A stretch of 64,000 nt of DNA from Harmonia axyridis (Eukaryota > Arthropoda > Insecta > Coleoptera > Coccinellidae). Shown piece after piece: positions 1 through 14,000 of this stretch. Each line of letters begins with the position of its first letter. The stretch's first letter is position 1. The position numbers and the translations under genes are program-made. Location of the stretch: NCBI RefSeq assembly GCF_914767665.1, contig NC_059508.1, positions 9,936,001 to 10,000,000 of the forward strand, written 5' to 3'. Under the pieces are notes generated by a model. The model had not been told where the DNA came from and searched no databases. It saw only the letters and a program-made list of their open reading frames with translations.

Positions 1-302
1 TTTAGAGCGTAGCATTGAGGAAGACCCGAATGAGTCTATCCGCCATCGAGCACAGGAATTGGATCTGTGTCCATCCACTTTATGGAAGATTTTGCGGGGG
101 GATCTTGGTTTGCGTGCTTACAAAATCCAACTCGTGCAAGAATTGAAGCCAAACGATCATCAAGTAAGCGTAGATTCGCCGTGTTATTGCCGATATACGG
201 TCACAAATGTTGGAAAAAGTCATCGAAAATTGGACGTCCAGATTGGACTACATCCGAGCCAGCCGTGGCGGTCATATGCCAGAATTCATATTTAAAATGT
301 AA
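1..302 (+). pseudogene. Tc1/mariner-superfamily transposase remnant with internal deletion
   Basis: The left part reads as an N-terminal helix-turn-helix segment (SIRHRAQELDLCPSTLWKIL, then QELKPNDH). Near position 160-185 it jumps to the C-terminal end of the same type of transposase (KVIENWTSRLDYIRASRGG, then HMPEFIFKM and a stop at 300-302), in a different frame. The whole catalytic middle, including the DDE/D core, is missing. The copy runs off the left edge, so its 5' end is not visible. It is a dead DNA transposon. The family assignment rests on recognising the conserved N- and C-terminal blocks common in insect genomes. Confidence 0.72.
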
Positions 303-469
303 AGCCACAAGATTATCTTGCGGATAAATAAAATTCATGTCAATCGAATAATCCATCGTTGTTTTATTGCAATTTAAAGTTCTATAGCTCTAAAGAACTC
401 CCTCTACTTAGAAAAAATCATTGAATCAACCATTGCTCCTCTGAGCAACCAATCTAGGTATAATTTAAT

Positions 470-760
470 TTATCAGGATGATAACTTTGCACCACACCGC
501 ACAAGAAGGGTTTAAAACATTCTTCAAGAGAACAATATCCAGAAAATAAACTGGCCAGCAAACTCACCAGACATGAATCGAATTAATCACATATCGGATT
601 ACTTAGGGAGAGCAATATCAAATTGCCAAAACCCACCTACAACTTTTCAAGAATTTAGCACTTCAGGAAGAAAATTTCATTAATGACTTGATTCGTGGGA
701 TGCCTAGGCGTATTGGGCAGTTCATTGAAAGAAGAGGTGGTAATATGAACTATTGGATTT
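470..760 (+). pseudogene. Tc1-like transposase C-terminal remnant
   Basis: Plus-strand translation with frame changes gives the C-terminal third of a Tc1-type transposase: FQDDNFAPHRTRR, then NNIQKINWPANSPDMNRI and later ISDYLGRAI, matching the QDDNAPxH and WPxxSPDxNPIE blocks around the second and third catalytic residues. The region after 650 still resembles the end of the protein (FHPRGMPRR-like and ERRGGN-like pieces) but has stops. It is a different element from the one at 1-302. No terminal repeat was recognised. Confidence 0.7.
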
Positions 761-3299
761 GGATTCAATTGTAACTATAATTAATCAAAAATAAATAATC
801 AATTAATTTAGATCTTTTCTCATTTTTCCTATTTTGTCTCATCCTTCATAAAGCAAAGAGTAACGAACAAAATTTTTCTAACAAATATATTGCAGTTGAA
901 ACAAAGGAAAATATTCATCTCATTTCCAGAACATAGATTGTTTATTTTTTGAGAAACCTAGGGGGGCCATGTCTTCCAATTCTTCAGCTTTCCACCTGTG
1001 CTTCATTTCATCATTATTCATTTGTATGTTTCCCTCCTCAACTTATCAAACAATGCTGATGTTATCGCCCTAATTCACAACAAAAAATCAAGTAGAAGTA
1101 TCCACCAAAATACCCTATAACAACATCTTACTTCCGTGTACATTAAAAGCAGTTTCCGGTCATGCAAAAATAAGAAATGGGGCTATTAGATCCTGATCCT
1201 ATTTCTAAAAGTGTTAACCTTGAAACACCACGTAATTATAATAATATAAGTACGAACACGCAACTAGAATCGAATGAAATGCCTACATAGATTAGTAGAG
1301 TATGACAGCATTGTAAAGTCGGTTAGTGCAGCAGCAGTAATGACTAACTGTAATCTTCAGAAGTAAGTTAGTGGTGTTCCTCGCTCTTTGGTGCTGCACT
1401 TAGATAGCTGGCAGAACTAGTCAGACATAACGAGCAGTCTACCAGGGCAGGCATCGATAGACGCAATCACAGTTTGAGACTTCGTTAGAAGTCGACACCT
1501 ATTTTGTCAAATGATTCCAGATAAAAATCAACCTGGGTAGTAAGAATTCACTTAAGACCGTATAGAGCTGCCTGGCCAGCTAACAAATCCACAAAAATAT
1601 TTTCATGAAACCTTATGTTAAGTGCGTAGTAATAGAATGAATTCAGGATATAGAAAAATTTACATATGCAACATTTTCCATTTTTGGTGTGGTGAAAAAA
1701 AGACTCAAACACCAACAAGATAAGAGAAACTGAATCATTTGGAGGTCGCTAATTTGGCGTTACACACGATTCTATACTAGAAACAACAAATGTGTTTCTT
1801 TACAGTTTGAAGCTTGTCTTTACTGACCGATATATCATCTGGTAGGACAAGAATATCAGAATATGAAATGAAGATAAAAATTACTATCTGAAAGTCTGAG
1901 AATTATGAAGAAATGATAACAAGGAATAAAACAACAATATAATTTCCAAACATGTAAACTTGATAACTCGAAAATGAGGCCATTTTTAAAAGAATCATAA
2001 CTAAAAGAAGACAAAAAGATGTGGAGGCCTACTATTACTGGTGATGAACAGATATATCCACTCTCAAAAATTTTACAACAGAAAATTCTCATTTTATTAT
2101 TCAACATTATCTTTTCCCACTGGAAACCATTCATTTCTCTAGTCCTCTCATCAAATGGGATCACATCTTTCATCACACTTTCTTTAAAAAAAATATATTC
2201 GAAATATTTTTTCAGTTGAGAAAAGAAATTAATATAATTCCACAATTGTTGGTCTATTGTGCTCCAGAAAGTATCAATCATGATTACTCAACGGTAATTC
2301 CAAAAAACTCTTTCAGCAGATGTTTGAACTCCAAACTTCTTAGGTTTTGGAGCTGCGACTTGACTTTTTGACGTGAAAACAGGGATTTACTGAGAGGAAT
2401 TCTAAGACAACATTAAATTCTAACCTCAAACCGAATTTCATTTACTAAAAAATGAAATAATATTCCGTAACAATCTTTCTTGGCCTCTTTTATGTTTGTT
2501 GTTCAGTTGTTCTCTCAAAATTTGTTTTTTTTTACAGATTGTTGAAGAACTAATATAAATTCGGAATATTGGAATATTAAAGCCGAGATATTAATAATTT
2601 GTTGATTTTCGTCGTTGATAGAAATGCAGATACGAAATAAAACACCCTGCAAGAAAGTAACGCAATATTTTGAAGAAGTTGTTTAAGTTACTTGCAAGAG
2701 AGCTTATCTGTTGTGAGATAGGTATTATTCGTTTTTTGTTATTTAGCATCGAAGGCCGTCTGAGATAAATGTACAGCCTTTATCGAGACAAAATAGTATA
2801 CGAACCAACCAGAATGAATACATCCGTCGCTAATAGATTTTCGCTAACCTTCATCCTTCTCCTTTTTCTCCAGTTCTTCTCCCAGATCTAAAATACAGGG
2901 TAAAGTAATACACCCACAACCTGCCATATGAAACAATTTTTATTTCGAAAAAACTGGTTTCCAGCATGTTTTGGTTTCAACATCAGACATCGAAGGAGAA
3001 AACCCGAGACAAATTCGTTCACAACGTTTTTATCAAAGTAACATTGAATTAATGCCATTGTGTGAGCGCAGAAAGGTATAATGAAGGGGATAGTTGCTCA
3101 AGAAGCTAGCTACGTGCACTTACTATATTTAGGCTATTCAGAATCGCAATGATTTAACTCAACTGCAAACAGAATAATTCAAGTCTTGATCTCAATTTCT
3201 ATTCTCAGCTCGACGCAGTGGCGGGCTTTTTGCGTATCAACATATAATCGCTACTGATTTCACCAGTGGCGTAGATTGCTCGATTTAGCGCGATATACA
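761..3299. other. Unassigned spacer, no gene recognised
   Basis: AT-rich DNA with no protein-like reading frame, RNA gene or clear repeat that I can support. The longer open frames near 1856-2281 lack composition or motifs of real proteins. Upstream exons of the Expansion-type gene could lie here or beyond the left edge, but none is recognisable. Confidence 0.5.
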
Positions 3300-3538
3300 C
3301 TGTGTCCGTAAAGTATGGAACAAATTCATTTTTAGCTGAACAGACCATTTTAAGAAATAATCCTGAAACGATTTTTTATTTTAATTTACCGTATTTCAAA
3401 ATAATAATCTAATACCTAGAAAATTTCAAGTTTCCATTCGTTAGTTACCGTTCTATATGGAAAAATTTGAAACGTCTAAAAATGAAACCATAAAATGCAG
3501 GTTTTTCCTCATTTTCTATGAAAAAAAACGTGAATCTA

Positions 3539-3645
3539 ACAGGCCAATTGAAAAGTCCCCGGTCTTCCATAGTAAAACACATTTTTTTTTTGCAAAATTC
3601 GATTTTACTATTCAACATAATTGCCTTCGAGGGATAGACATTAAT
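3539..3645 (-). mobile_element. Solo 3' end of a mariner element
   Basis: Begins with the terminal repeat AGGCCAATTGAAAAGTCCCC and continues for about 105 bp with the same sequence as the transposase-proximal 3' end of the mariner copy at 16786-18025, through the CCTTCGAGG block, then similarity stops abruptly. Only this end is present, so it is an immobile fragment. It lies about 360 bp from another broken copy of the same family. Confidence 0.75.
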
Positions 3646-4006
3646 CTCAAAGACACAGTCTCCGAACATAAAAGAGATGTCCTCAATATACTTAATCCTC
3701 TGAAAAGGAAAATGGCAAACAATACCGCCTTAGAGGAACATGTATCAAATAAGTTCCATCCTTTCATTACAGATCCGATTAAGATATTAGGAGCTCGAAA
3801 AATCTTGAGCAAATGTTTGCTACTAGAAATGGTTTAATTAAGGCAAAATTAAAATATCCTCAGTGAAAGAGCTTATATACTGGAAGCTTAAACACAGCTT
3901 ATTATTACCTTATTAATAAAATCAAAGATGAAACTTGAATGAGTTTAGGATCTAACGTCTATGATGCGTGAACATCTATGGAATATTATGAATGTATAAC
4001 ATATTC
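3646..4006. other. Spacer between two mariner fragments
   Basis: No gene or repeat recognised. The sequence does not match the internal part of the mariner copies, so the fragments on either side do not look like one element split by a simple insertion. Confidence 0.4.
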
Positions 4007-4374
4007 AACAGGCCAATTGACAGTCTTCGGTGCTCATTTCACCACGTTTGAACTTAGCATACCAATCAATGATGGTTGATTTTCCTGGTGCAGGCCCCGA
4101 AACCTCTTCATCAAGCCAAGATTTTGCTTCAACTGTATTTTTTCTCTTCAAAAAGCAATATTTCATCATCACACGAAATTCTTTTTTTTCCATCTTTTTT
4201 CAAATAACAAAAGTAGCTACACTCACAACGCATTTTCTCACAAACTAATGGCCGGACTGCTGTCAAATTTTGACACGTTTCGTTTGAAGGTTGGTATTAA
4301 CTTAAAATAATATGGATTTAAAACTAGCACCGCTATCTGTGCATCAGACCGGGGACTTTTCAATTGGCCTAATA
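4007..4374 (-). mobile_element. Internally deleted mariner (MITE-like derivative)
   Basis: Left end AACAGGCCAATTGA and right end TCAATTGGCCTAA are the two terminal repeats of the mariner family found at 46986-48261. Between them only the 5' untranslated part and the first about 60 codons of the transposase remain, on the minus strand (start at 4193; FRVMMKYCFLKRK, KSTIIDWYAKFKRGEMSTED). The deletion joins the outer 12-14 bp of the 3' terminal repeat directly to the N-terminal coding region. The product is about 365 bp with both ends kept, the structure expected for a non-autonomous derivative. Confidence 0.78.
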
Positions 4375-5082
4375 TATGGATTAGTTACAGTTTTAATCCA
4401 AAATTTCATGTTGGCAGTTTACAGGAACATAAACATTTCAAGTTGAAGAGAAATTAAATGTAATACAGTTTCTCAAGCTTTCTACTCGCTCTGGATAGAC
4501 AATTAAAAAAAAACAAACAGGGATGAGTGAGAAAATAACATGGATACTTTAATTATTGTTCTACCGACGATCCCAGAGCAAAGATTCAAAGAAATGAATG
4601 GCCACAGTTAATAAATCAACACCAAACAATAACATCTTATCGAATAAAAAAATACAAGAAAACAATAAGGTGTAAGGCAACACCGATTGCAAATCCCAAA
4701 AACAAAACCCTACAATTAATTTGTCCAGGTATAAGTGCTTCGGCATCCACTATCTTCAAAGTTGAATTGCATTTGTCGAATCGGGATACTAAATTTAGAA
4801 AATGACACCCGTGCTTATAAATTGCTTATTCAAGTCGTTGTTTTTGATTGAGAAGTTATTCGCGTAAAACTTGCCCAAAGAACGGACCCCAAATGACAGA
4901 AACGGGTTTGTCTTATTTTTTTTTCAGATAGAGATGCGAATTGTGCCAGAGAAAAATGCAAATGCAACAACATATAAATATAACAAGTTTTCATATACAG
5001 AAAATAATCAGTTATGAATTGTTATGTTCAATTCTTTATATTTCTCGGAATGATGTTTGTTACAATTATATATTTTTTCCAG

Positions 5083-8000
5083 GACCACATTCAAGAAGTG
5101 CTGGACAAGTGGACTCAAATAGACGATGAAATATGGGCAAAAGTCATAGTTTTGGAAAGAAACAGAAGGGTAGCAAAAGCATACGCCAGGGCTCCAGTTC
5201 TGACAGTAAACGGATCAGATGATGGATTTGATGGTTTTCGGTAAGTAAAAAAAAATCAACTTCACATAACCTTCTTAAACCAAAATATTATTCAAAGGAA
5301 TATACTAAAACCATGAATTAATTGCACATAATCTCCTTTAAATTACCGTTCCAAGTTTCAACAATGAAACTACGTTATTAGTGGTATTTCCTCAAGAGAG
5401 AGAGTCCAATTTTTTTTTGGTCAATTCCACGTTATGTGCATGTCGAAAAGCATTTTCTGCCAGTATTTATATGCCTTCACAAGATGAAGTAATGACGTTC
5501 GTGAGACAAACTTTATGGGTTACACCGCGAATTTGAGTATAATGGTAGATTTCAAAACCAACTCCTACTAGAATCAGATCACCAGTTTATTAGGGTATTA
5601 CAATATTGGAGACGGAGAAAGTATTCGATTGGACAATGTGCTTGCATCGATTTAGTCAACATGACGATGCCAATCTGAATGATTGTTCTCAGTTCATAAA
5701 CTGATTCACCAATCGTGAAAAACACAACAAAATATTGAATAAGCTTAAGAGACTTACCCATTCATTTTTTGACGTTACGCTATACTAGATACTTGGGAAT
5801 TTTTGACAAACAGTTGCCAATCATAGATAAAATAAAGACATTTCATTTCTGTTCTTCGCTCAAGAAAACGTTCAGTTTCATCAGATTTGCAATTAAGAAG
5901 ATCTGCTCGGACCATATGACCAAATTTTCTTCTTTGATTTGCCTTTTATAACATCCTGCATTGACCTCAAAGTATTCACGGACATGGGAAATAATCTTGT
6001 ATAATTCCAATGGAAATTGTGCTCTTCATCAGAGATATTCTCTCCATAACGTGATCTACAGCTCGCCTTCCAGTTCCAGAGTTCTAATGAACTCCAGTAT
6101 CTGGAATGATTTCAAGAAGGCTAAGTCTTCCCTTCTACAAGTTTCTTGTCGAAAACAGTTTTTGCCTTGGCTAGTGATGGCGAGGCATTCCGTCACCAGG
6201 TGATCTAGAGTTTCTTCCTCCTCCCACAGCATCTGCACTCGTCATTTTCTGCTAGACCCAATCTCATGAGGTGTTTCCTAAGGCGACAATGCCCTGTGAG
6301 GAATCTATTCTTGCTAAGATCCAGATACTTCTTGGATCTTTGGAATGATCCATCCCAGGAAGAATCCGCCAGAGTGTTCCTCTTTCGGTTTTTTCCTTTT
6401 CCTGAAATTCTTTCTTGTAGGTACATTTGCCTATACCACAGATATTTTGCATTGGCTAGTGATGGCGAGGCATTCCATCACCAGGTGATCCGGAGTTTCT
6501 TCCTCGTCCCCATAGAATCTGCACTCATCATGTTCTTCAAGACCCATTCTTATGAGGTGTTTGCAAAGGCGACAATACCCTGTGAGGAATCCAGTGAGGA
6601 GGTGTAGGAGATCCAAATACTTTTTGGATCTCGCAGTGTCAAATTTTGGAAGAAAATCTCTGGAATGATCCAACCCAGGAAGATTCCGCAAGAGTGTTTC
6701 TCTTTCTGTTTTTTCCTTCTCCTGAAACTCTTTCTTGTAGGTACATTTGCCTATTCAACAGAAAGGTTCCGGGCCGATGAAAGTAGTTTGCACTTCTATT
6801 GTGAAGATAAGACGAAACACAGTCTATGTAAAGTGTTGTGATCACAATTGGAATGAAAAATTTCTCCGATTTCAACATTTTCACTCTCAAAATGTACTTT
6901 ATATATTTCTGAAAAACTTTTGTCTGTTTGTCGGCAACTTCATGAAACAGCATTAACTTCTACAATTTTCAATGAAAATTGGGCGTTGGTACCATGCTTG
7001 AACAGTGAACAAACCCATACGATTTATTGATTTTTCAGATAAACTATAGAGTATGCGCAAATGTCAAAATCCCGGATGTCGCGTTCTATTGCTGTGATTT
7101 TGATGAAATTTGGTTTGTATATTCAGAATAAAATCTCACAAACAAATGTTAAATTTCCGGGACCTCAATATTGCAATGTTCAAAAATGGTTTAACCAAGA
7201 AGTGAATCTCTATTATCTTACGGCCCATGTACAGATCGATCTCGTATCCCAGACAGGCAGGTGAGTAGACTAATGAGGGTTCCGTTTTCATTTGAATTGC
7301 GGACAAATATCCCGTTCTGAATCTCGACCGATCTGCAGTCATTCCGTTGGTCGGTGAAAAAAAAATGAACCGTTTTCACGAGCTTCATTCAAATATCAAC
7401 TTTCGCTTTCGTGCACGATTCTCGGGTTAGGTGACTGAGATTTGGTCGATTTGGTGGTACCCAAGCACTACAGGTGTGGTTAGGCAACTTTATCGGTATA
7501 ATCTCTGGTAAAATGTGCAGTGTCTTTTATTTGCCGGTTGCAGAACAGTTATTTATAGGGTTATGTCCGTAATGGTTGTGCGCAATTTAAAATTCAGTGA
7601 ACTGTGCATTTCTATCTGCTCTTAAAACACAAATATGGTGGTCATGTCTTTCATAATGCGATTCTGACGAAACAATAAGGTAGGGCCATGGGCGGTGGCA
7701 CCACCGTGTACCTTCGGCGTCGTATTGGGCATGCGGTAATATCAGAAAATTGCCAACTCATTAGGTTTCTCTTTAGAACCTGAGCTGGTCACCATATCAA
7801 AAGATTTCAATGTACTGAATGCCGTTTTTCTGACGATTTCTGGACCGGCCTGCCATGCCTAATATTGCTTTCGTGCCTATTCCCATGCCCATGTCAGATT
7901 ATTCCAATTTTCATCAGTTTGAACAATTAAAACCAAAAAATTGATAAGGAACAAAAAATGGATGGTGAACAAAACAATGCCAGCCATCTTAAGGAAATTA

Positions 8001-11000
8001 AGCTCATGAAAAGCTATCAAAATAGGCACGAAAACAGGCTAGTCACCATTTCAAATGATTTCAATTTCAATGTACTGAATGCCGTTTTTCTGACGATTTC
8101 TGGACCGGCCTGCCATGCCTAATATTGCTTTTGTGCCTATTCCCATGCCTATGTCAGATTATTCCAATTTTCATCAGTTTGACCAATTTAAACCAACAAA
8201 TTAATGAGGAACAAAAAATGGATGGTGAACAAAACAATGCCAGCCATCTAGAGGAAATTAAGCTCAAGAAAAGCTATCGGAATAGGCACGAAAACAGGCT
8301 AGTCACCATTTCAAATGATTTCAATATCAATGTACTGAATGCCTTTTTTCTGACGTTTTCTGGACCGGCCTGACATGCCTAATATTGCCTTCGTACCCTT
8401 TTCCATGCCTATGTTAGCTTATTCTAATTTTCATCAGTTCGACCAATTAAAACCAACAAATGAATTAGGAATAAAAGATTTATGGTGAACAAAACAATGC
8501 CAGCCATCTAGACAAAATTAAGCTCATGAAAAGCTATCGAAATAGGCACGAAAAAAGGCTAGTCACCATTCCAAATTATTTCTATTTCAATGTACCGAAT
8601 GACTTTTTTCTGACGTTTTCTGGACCGGCCTGCCATGCCTAATATTGCCTTCGTGCCCTTTCCCATGCCTATGTTAGCTTATTCTAATTTTCATCAGGTC
8701 GACCAATTGAAACCAACAAATGAATTAGGAATAAAAAGTTTATGGTGAACAAAACAATGCCAGCCATCTAGAAGAAAATAAACTCATGAAAAGCTCTCAA
8801 AAAAGGCACCATTTCAAATGATTTCAATTTCAATGTACTGAATGCCGTTTTTCTGACGATTTCTGGACCGGCCTGCCATGCCTAATATTGCTTTCGTGCC
8901 TATTTCAGATTATTCCAATTTTCATCAGTTTGGCCTATTAAAACCAACAAATGAATTAGGAACAAAAAATTTATGGTGAACAAAACAATGCCAGCCATCT
9001 AGACGAAATAAAGCTCATGAAAAGCTATCAAAATAGGCACGAAAAAAAGCAAAAAAAAAGGAGTTTAGATAATCTAGTGACCATACTTTTGTGCACAGAT
9101 TTAGTCCATTATTTCTATTAATAAAAGTTTTAAAAAGGCCAAATTTGGTTGAGAATAGATCAAAGAAAGCAATGAGGGAGTTCCTAAGGTACTACCCATA
9201 TAGAAAATGGGCTCGGTGCATTCAATTACAAAATCATAGCATAAGTTCGCGAGCGCCAAAGATAGGAATCATACGATTCATTATTTCCTAAACTATAACA
9301 ACATGGACATTTCGCAACTGTTTCTAAGAAACACGTGGTATACCTAGTTTCATTTTATTTACATCCAACAATCCATTCTGCCACACTGCGCACTGACTGT
9401 GTAGGATTAGAAAGGTAACTTGATAATATGATAAAAATATTACTTTATGGCATTTGTGTCAGTCCGTGTTTTGCAATATTTCCGCACCTACTGTTTCCAA
9501 GCCTCTAAGTTGAATTCTATACGTAATTGTGAGCGAACACCAGCAATATCTTTTAATTTCATTACATAAACAATGTTATTACAAGAAGCCAATATCTTCT
9601 CGCCAACTGAACGTATCTCGATGATCGGTGAAGAACAAAAATGCTTCGCAACAGATTATTTTACATAGGAAGAGCCACTAGATCTTCATAGCGCATCATT
9701 AAAATGAATAATTAGTTTTAATCTACAATATTCTTTCTAAAAAATTGACTAACCAATTTGAGCCACACCAAAAAGGCCAACAAAATGAAAAAAAATCTCA
9801 TTCGTCTTATGACAAGAAAAAATAAAATCTTTGTTTTTCCTTTTGGAATTGTTTCAATTTATTGTCTAACCAAAACGCAAACGTTTTCCAACCAAATTAA
9901 ATGTACATTCACGAAGTTAGTCATGCATGCAGCCTACGCTACTGCACCAAAGTTTATACTTTGTGCTCTTGATGGCTATCGAGATATGTACCTGTTTTCA
10001 TAATTCAGGGAAATAAAGACCCAATTTGCGTATTTTACGCACGCCACTTCAGAGAACTGGAAATAGCGACACCTGAGTTTACCACCCTATCTTAAATGTT
10101 CCATTATTTTTCCATTCCCAGACGACCTTCAAGAGTTATAATTGCCAAGAAATTCAAGAAGTTGTCTGTAGATAGAGAACCAACGGTCTTCTCAATAAAA
10201 TATTACCACATTAACTTTGAGTATTAACGTTAATTTTTTTTTTTTTTTCAGTATCGGTTTGTGTGGTTTCGACAATCCAATGCGAGATCAAAAGACGGAA
10301 GAGTTCAAAAGGCACATTGGGCATGTAAGTTCTTCCATTCTCTTCAAACAAATTAAAAAAAAAATCACAAATTAAAAAGAAAGATTTTCTTCATCGTGTT
10401 TATATTTCAGGGAGTGAAAATCAAGATGGACGACGCTGGTAACATCCTAATCAAGAGAGTATCCAAATGCAACGTCTACATCAAAAACACAGGTCAAGAC
10501 GATGAAAATTCCATTGGAAACGAGATCTTGAAACTGCCAAATTGTGCGTTAGAAGTAGACAAACCTGTGAAGGTAAATACTTGTCACTTTTTCTCCATTG
10601 GGTACATAAAATAATGTATTTACCCTTCCAGCTATTCGATATGAAAAAATTCCAATCAAATGTAAATAGAGAACTGAGGCGTGCCTACCCTGATAGGAGA
10701 AGGTTAGAATGTCAGTGTTTGAGCGCTATAGCTTTTGTAAAGAATGAATCCGAATTACTAGAATGCCCCATATGGGTTCTTATCATAAACGTCGTAGCAA
10801 TGGATATGTTGAAGTCAAAATTACCTCCAGGTCAGTACCAAAAACGCTATGTTGTAAACGTTTATCACAGTACCATTCAATTTATTCAGTTCAACGAGTG
10901 ATGGACATCAAAAACAGACCCAGAATTCCTATACCAGATGAAGACCCTTACAGCATAGCCGGAAACGGAAGTGGTTCTTCCGGCAGTTCCGGTTTTAACG

Positions 11001-14000
11001 GTAATGTGGCAGCAGCTCGTGAACAACTACTCCTGCAGAGTCAACAGCACGCCCAACGCAGAAGTGAGAAACCTCCAAAACTTCCACCAAGAGAGAACGT
11101 TACGTACCCACATGACATCCCCAAGGTGAGAAGATTCAATCTTAAGTACAAACCTACAATTTCACACAACGCGAAACCTGAAGATAATTAAAAATATGGT
11201 CCATCAAATTTTGTTCATTTCACGAAAAATAACAACAACCAATATAATCTGGAAGATAATAAATAATATAAAATTGGCTAACACCTGCACTTGGTAATGA
11301 ATGAAGAAAATACAAAAAGAAAAAGAAGTACGATTTCCAAGTGTGTTATATCATACAATATTAATTATCTATCTGGTGAATATATCAACAAAAATGACAT
11401 GAACATAACCTTTCTTTCCCTTATCAGAGAACCATAATAAGGGTGAAACCGGTATATCGCTACTCTCCCTTGATGACATGCATTCTCTCTGGTTTACTTT
11501 CGATTATGATTCCTATGAAATAACGTGGAAATCTTCTGTTTGACAATGGTTATGATAGATAATTATCGTATGATATTACACACTTGGAAATCGTATTTCT
11601 TTTTCTTTTTGTATTTTCTTCATTCTGGTAGATATCATGTAATTGATGCTTACCTCAACCTTGTTTTTGATTATGCCCGTTGAGTTTGATTTTCTTGTGT
11701 TTCAACAGCTCCAAATTATTGGTCTTTTTTTATATCCACGACGTTTTACTTAGCCTTCGCCATGTCTACCTACATTCCTGCTGCTTCAATATTTCTCTCA
11801 TAATATGCCCTCATCATGGCTATACCAAACAACAGTGAACTGCAAATAAATGTTTCTAGTGTTTATGTATATTCCGATGTTCGCTGGTATTTATGTGCTA
11901 CTTCTTATTGAATGTTGGATATTATTCGCTTCTTTATATCAACTTTCTATTGTCTTTTGGAATTATTAAAGCAGATAAGTACAATTACGAAAATTTGGCT
12001 GATGATCTGACATTTCAATTACTCTATGAAGCAAACACATATCGTTGGACAATGGTTTATAAACAATACATAATGCATGAAGTATATATCCTATATATTA
12101 TTCTATGTATCTTGTAACAATCTAATATATAGGATGTTCCATAAATTGGAGGTACAGAGCAAAATGATTACTTGTGCAATTTTAGGAAAAAAAGTCCTAT
12201 GAAAATGGGCCCGCAAATGTTTTGTTTTCGACATACATGGTGTTTCTTGTTGTCCTACTTTTTTGTGATGATATAGTTTTTTACAGGTTGGGTAAATAAG
12301 TACCAAAACTTAGAATTTATTTGTTCATCACAGCTTAATCATTGGACCTTTATAATAACTTAGATTTTCTTGAGGATTACTAGAGAATTGTTTGAAATTT
12401 TTTCTAGAAATCGATATCAGATACGACAAAATTACAAGAAACCAAATATCACCCTGTAGATTCACATTCATAATTAACATATCACATGATGAAAACTTCA
12501 AATTGGAATATCTGTGACAAATTCAAGTTGAATATCTTGTGAAGGGAAGGTGCTATGAGAAAAAAACTCAAACGTTAACACTCAGTAGGTATTTCGAAAA
12601 CAAAGCGTTTGCAAGGTCCATTTTTATAGAGAACTCTTTTTCTTAAAATGGTCCAAAGAATCTCTCACTTTCGTTTGTACCTCCAATTTAGGAAGACCCT
12701 GTATATATTTAGATACTAATTTTGATCGTAGCCATCTGTTGCAAAAAGACGAAAGTCTATATAATAATCATGTTATCGTTGTTTTTTTTACAATAAACAC
12801 TGAATTTCATAGACTCATTGCAACACGCCACTGCAAAAGAGAAAGTAAATACCATAAAATCCAAATAATATCTAAAAAGTGAGCACAGGCTATTTTATGG
12901 CAATCGGATAATTGTGTTGTCCTCGATCGTTTACAATTGAGTTTTCAATCATCGTATAAGAGAAAAAAAGGTTCCAACTTTCGAATTATGGATAGTACTG
13001 TTCATTATATTCGACAATGGTATGATAGTTGGACCACGTAAATAACAGTCAATTTAATTCCATTCAATTGAAAAATGATTATACAAACTGACAGCTTCAT
13101 AATAAGCGTGTCGAATTCTGAACATCGAATTGATATGAATTAATAATATCAAGGATTTTTAAACTTTAAGATTTGAAAAAGCACTGATTATTTTCGTTTG
13201 AATTATAGATATTAGAATTGACCAGTATTATAGTTGTGAAACCTTGAATTTCTATCCATCGAATACCTATTAGTTTTCATGTTTTTATATCAACAATTTA
13301 AGAATGTAGATACTTGCAAAAAAGGATTTGCAAGACTCTCTAAACTAAAGGGTATGCTGAACATAGTGCGCATGACCCTCTTTCAGTATCTTAAAGTCCA
13401 CTTAGTTACCAAAAAATATCATATTATAATGAAGGTGAAAATATACAAGGCAGTAATACACTGATAACATTGCTGACTTTGGCATGGATTGCTTTATGCG
13501 TGAAACAGCGTAACAGAAACTGTTCACCCTCCTACAGAGGTCAGCTATCTGCTGCTCCTATCTCAGATAGCGATTCAAGAAAATTACCAAAAACTTTGGG
13601 CAGTCCACAGATTGGAAATTGAAGCCCTCAAAGTGAAAACTCAATACATCATCATGGGAACTCTTAGTTTTCAAATGGACACATTCAGTTTTTTCTATGT
13701 GCATTCTTCCTACACCATTTCTTAAACCCATGAAAAAGATGTTTCAGCTGATTCTTTAGATCTTCCATATGACTATAGACGTATCGTCAGAAAACATTGT
13801 CAAAATCCTGAGTGGAATCGACTCATTCAAGTCGACTATAAATAAAATGAACAACAACAGGCCAATAACGGACCCCTGGGGTACACCATAACTGTAAATA
13901 ATTAGTCAGCCAATCTAAAAAATACTAGATTGATCGGTTTATTGTGCAAGAAATTGAAATAAAGAGTGTCAAATGTCCTGGGTAAATCGAAGATCAGGGC

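Noticed and set aside
1856..2281. 141-codon minus-strand open frame
   Set aside because: Composition (Phe/Ile/Lys-rich, no motif) is that of translated AT-rich spacer; no splice or context support.
3299..3410. Left end of another DNA element (CACTGTGTCCGTAAAGTATGG)
   Set aside because: It resembles a MITE terminus, but no matching right end was found, so no element is called.
11893..12117. 74-codon hydrophobic open frame
   Set aside because: Within an intron, low-complexity AT-rich translation without conserved features.
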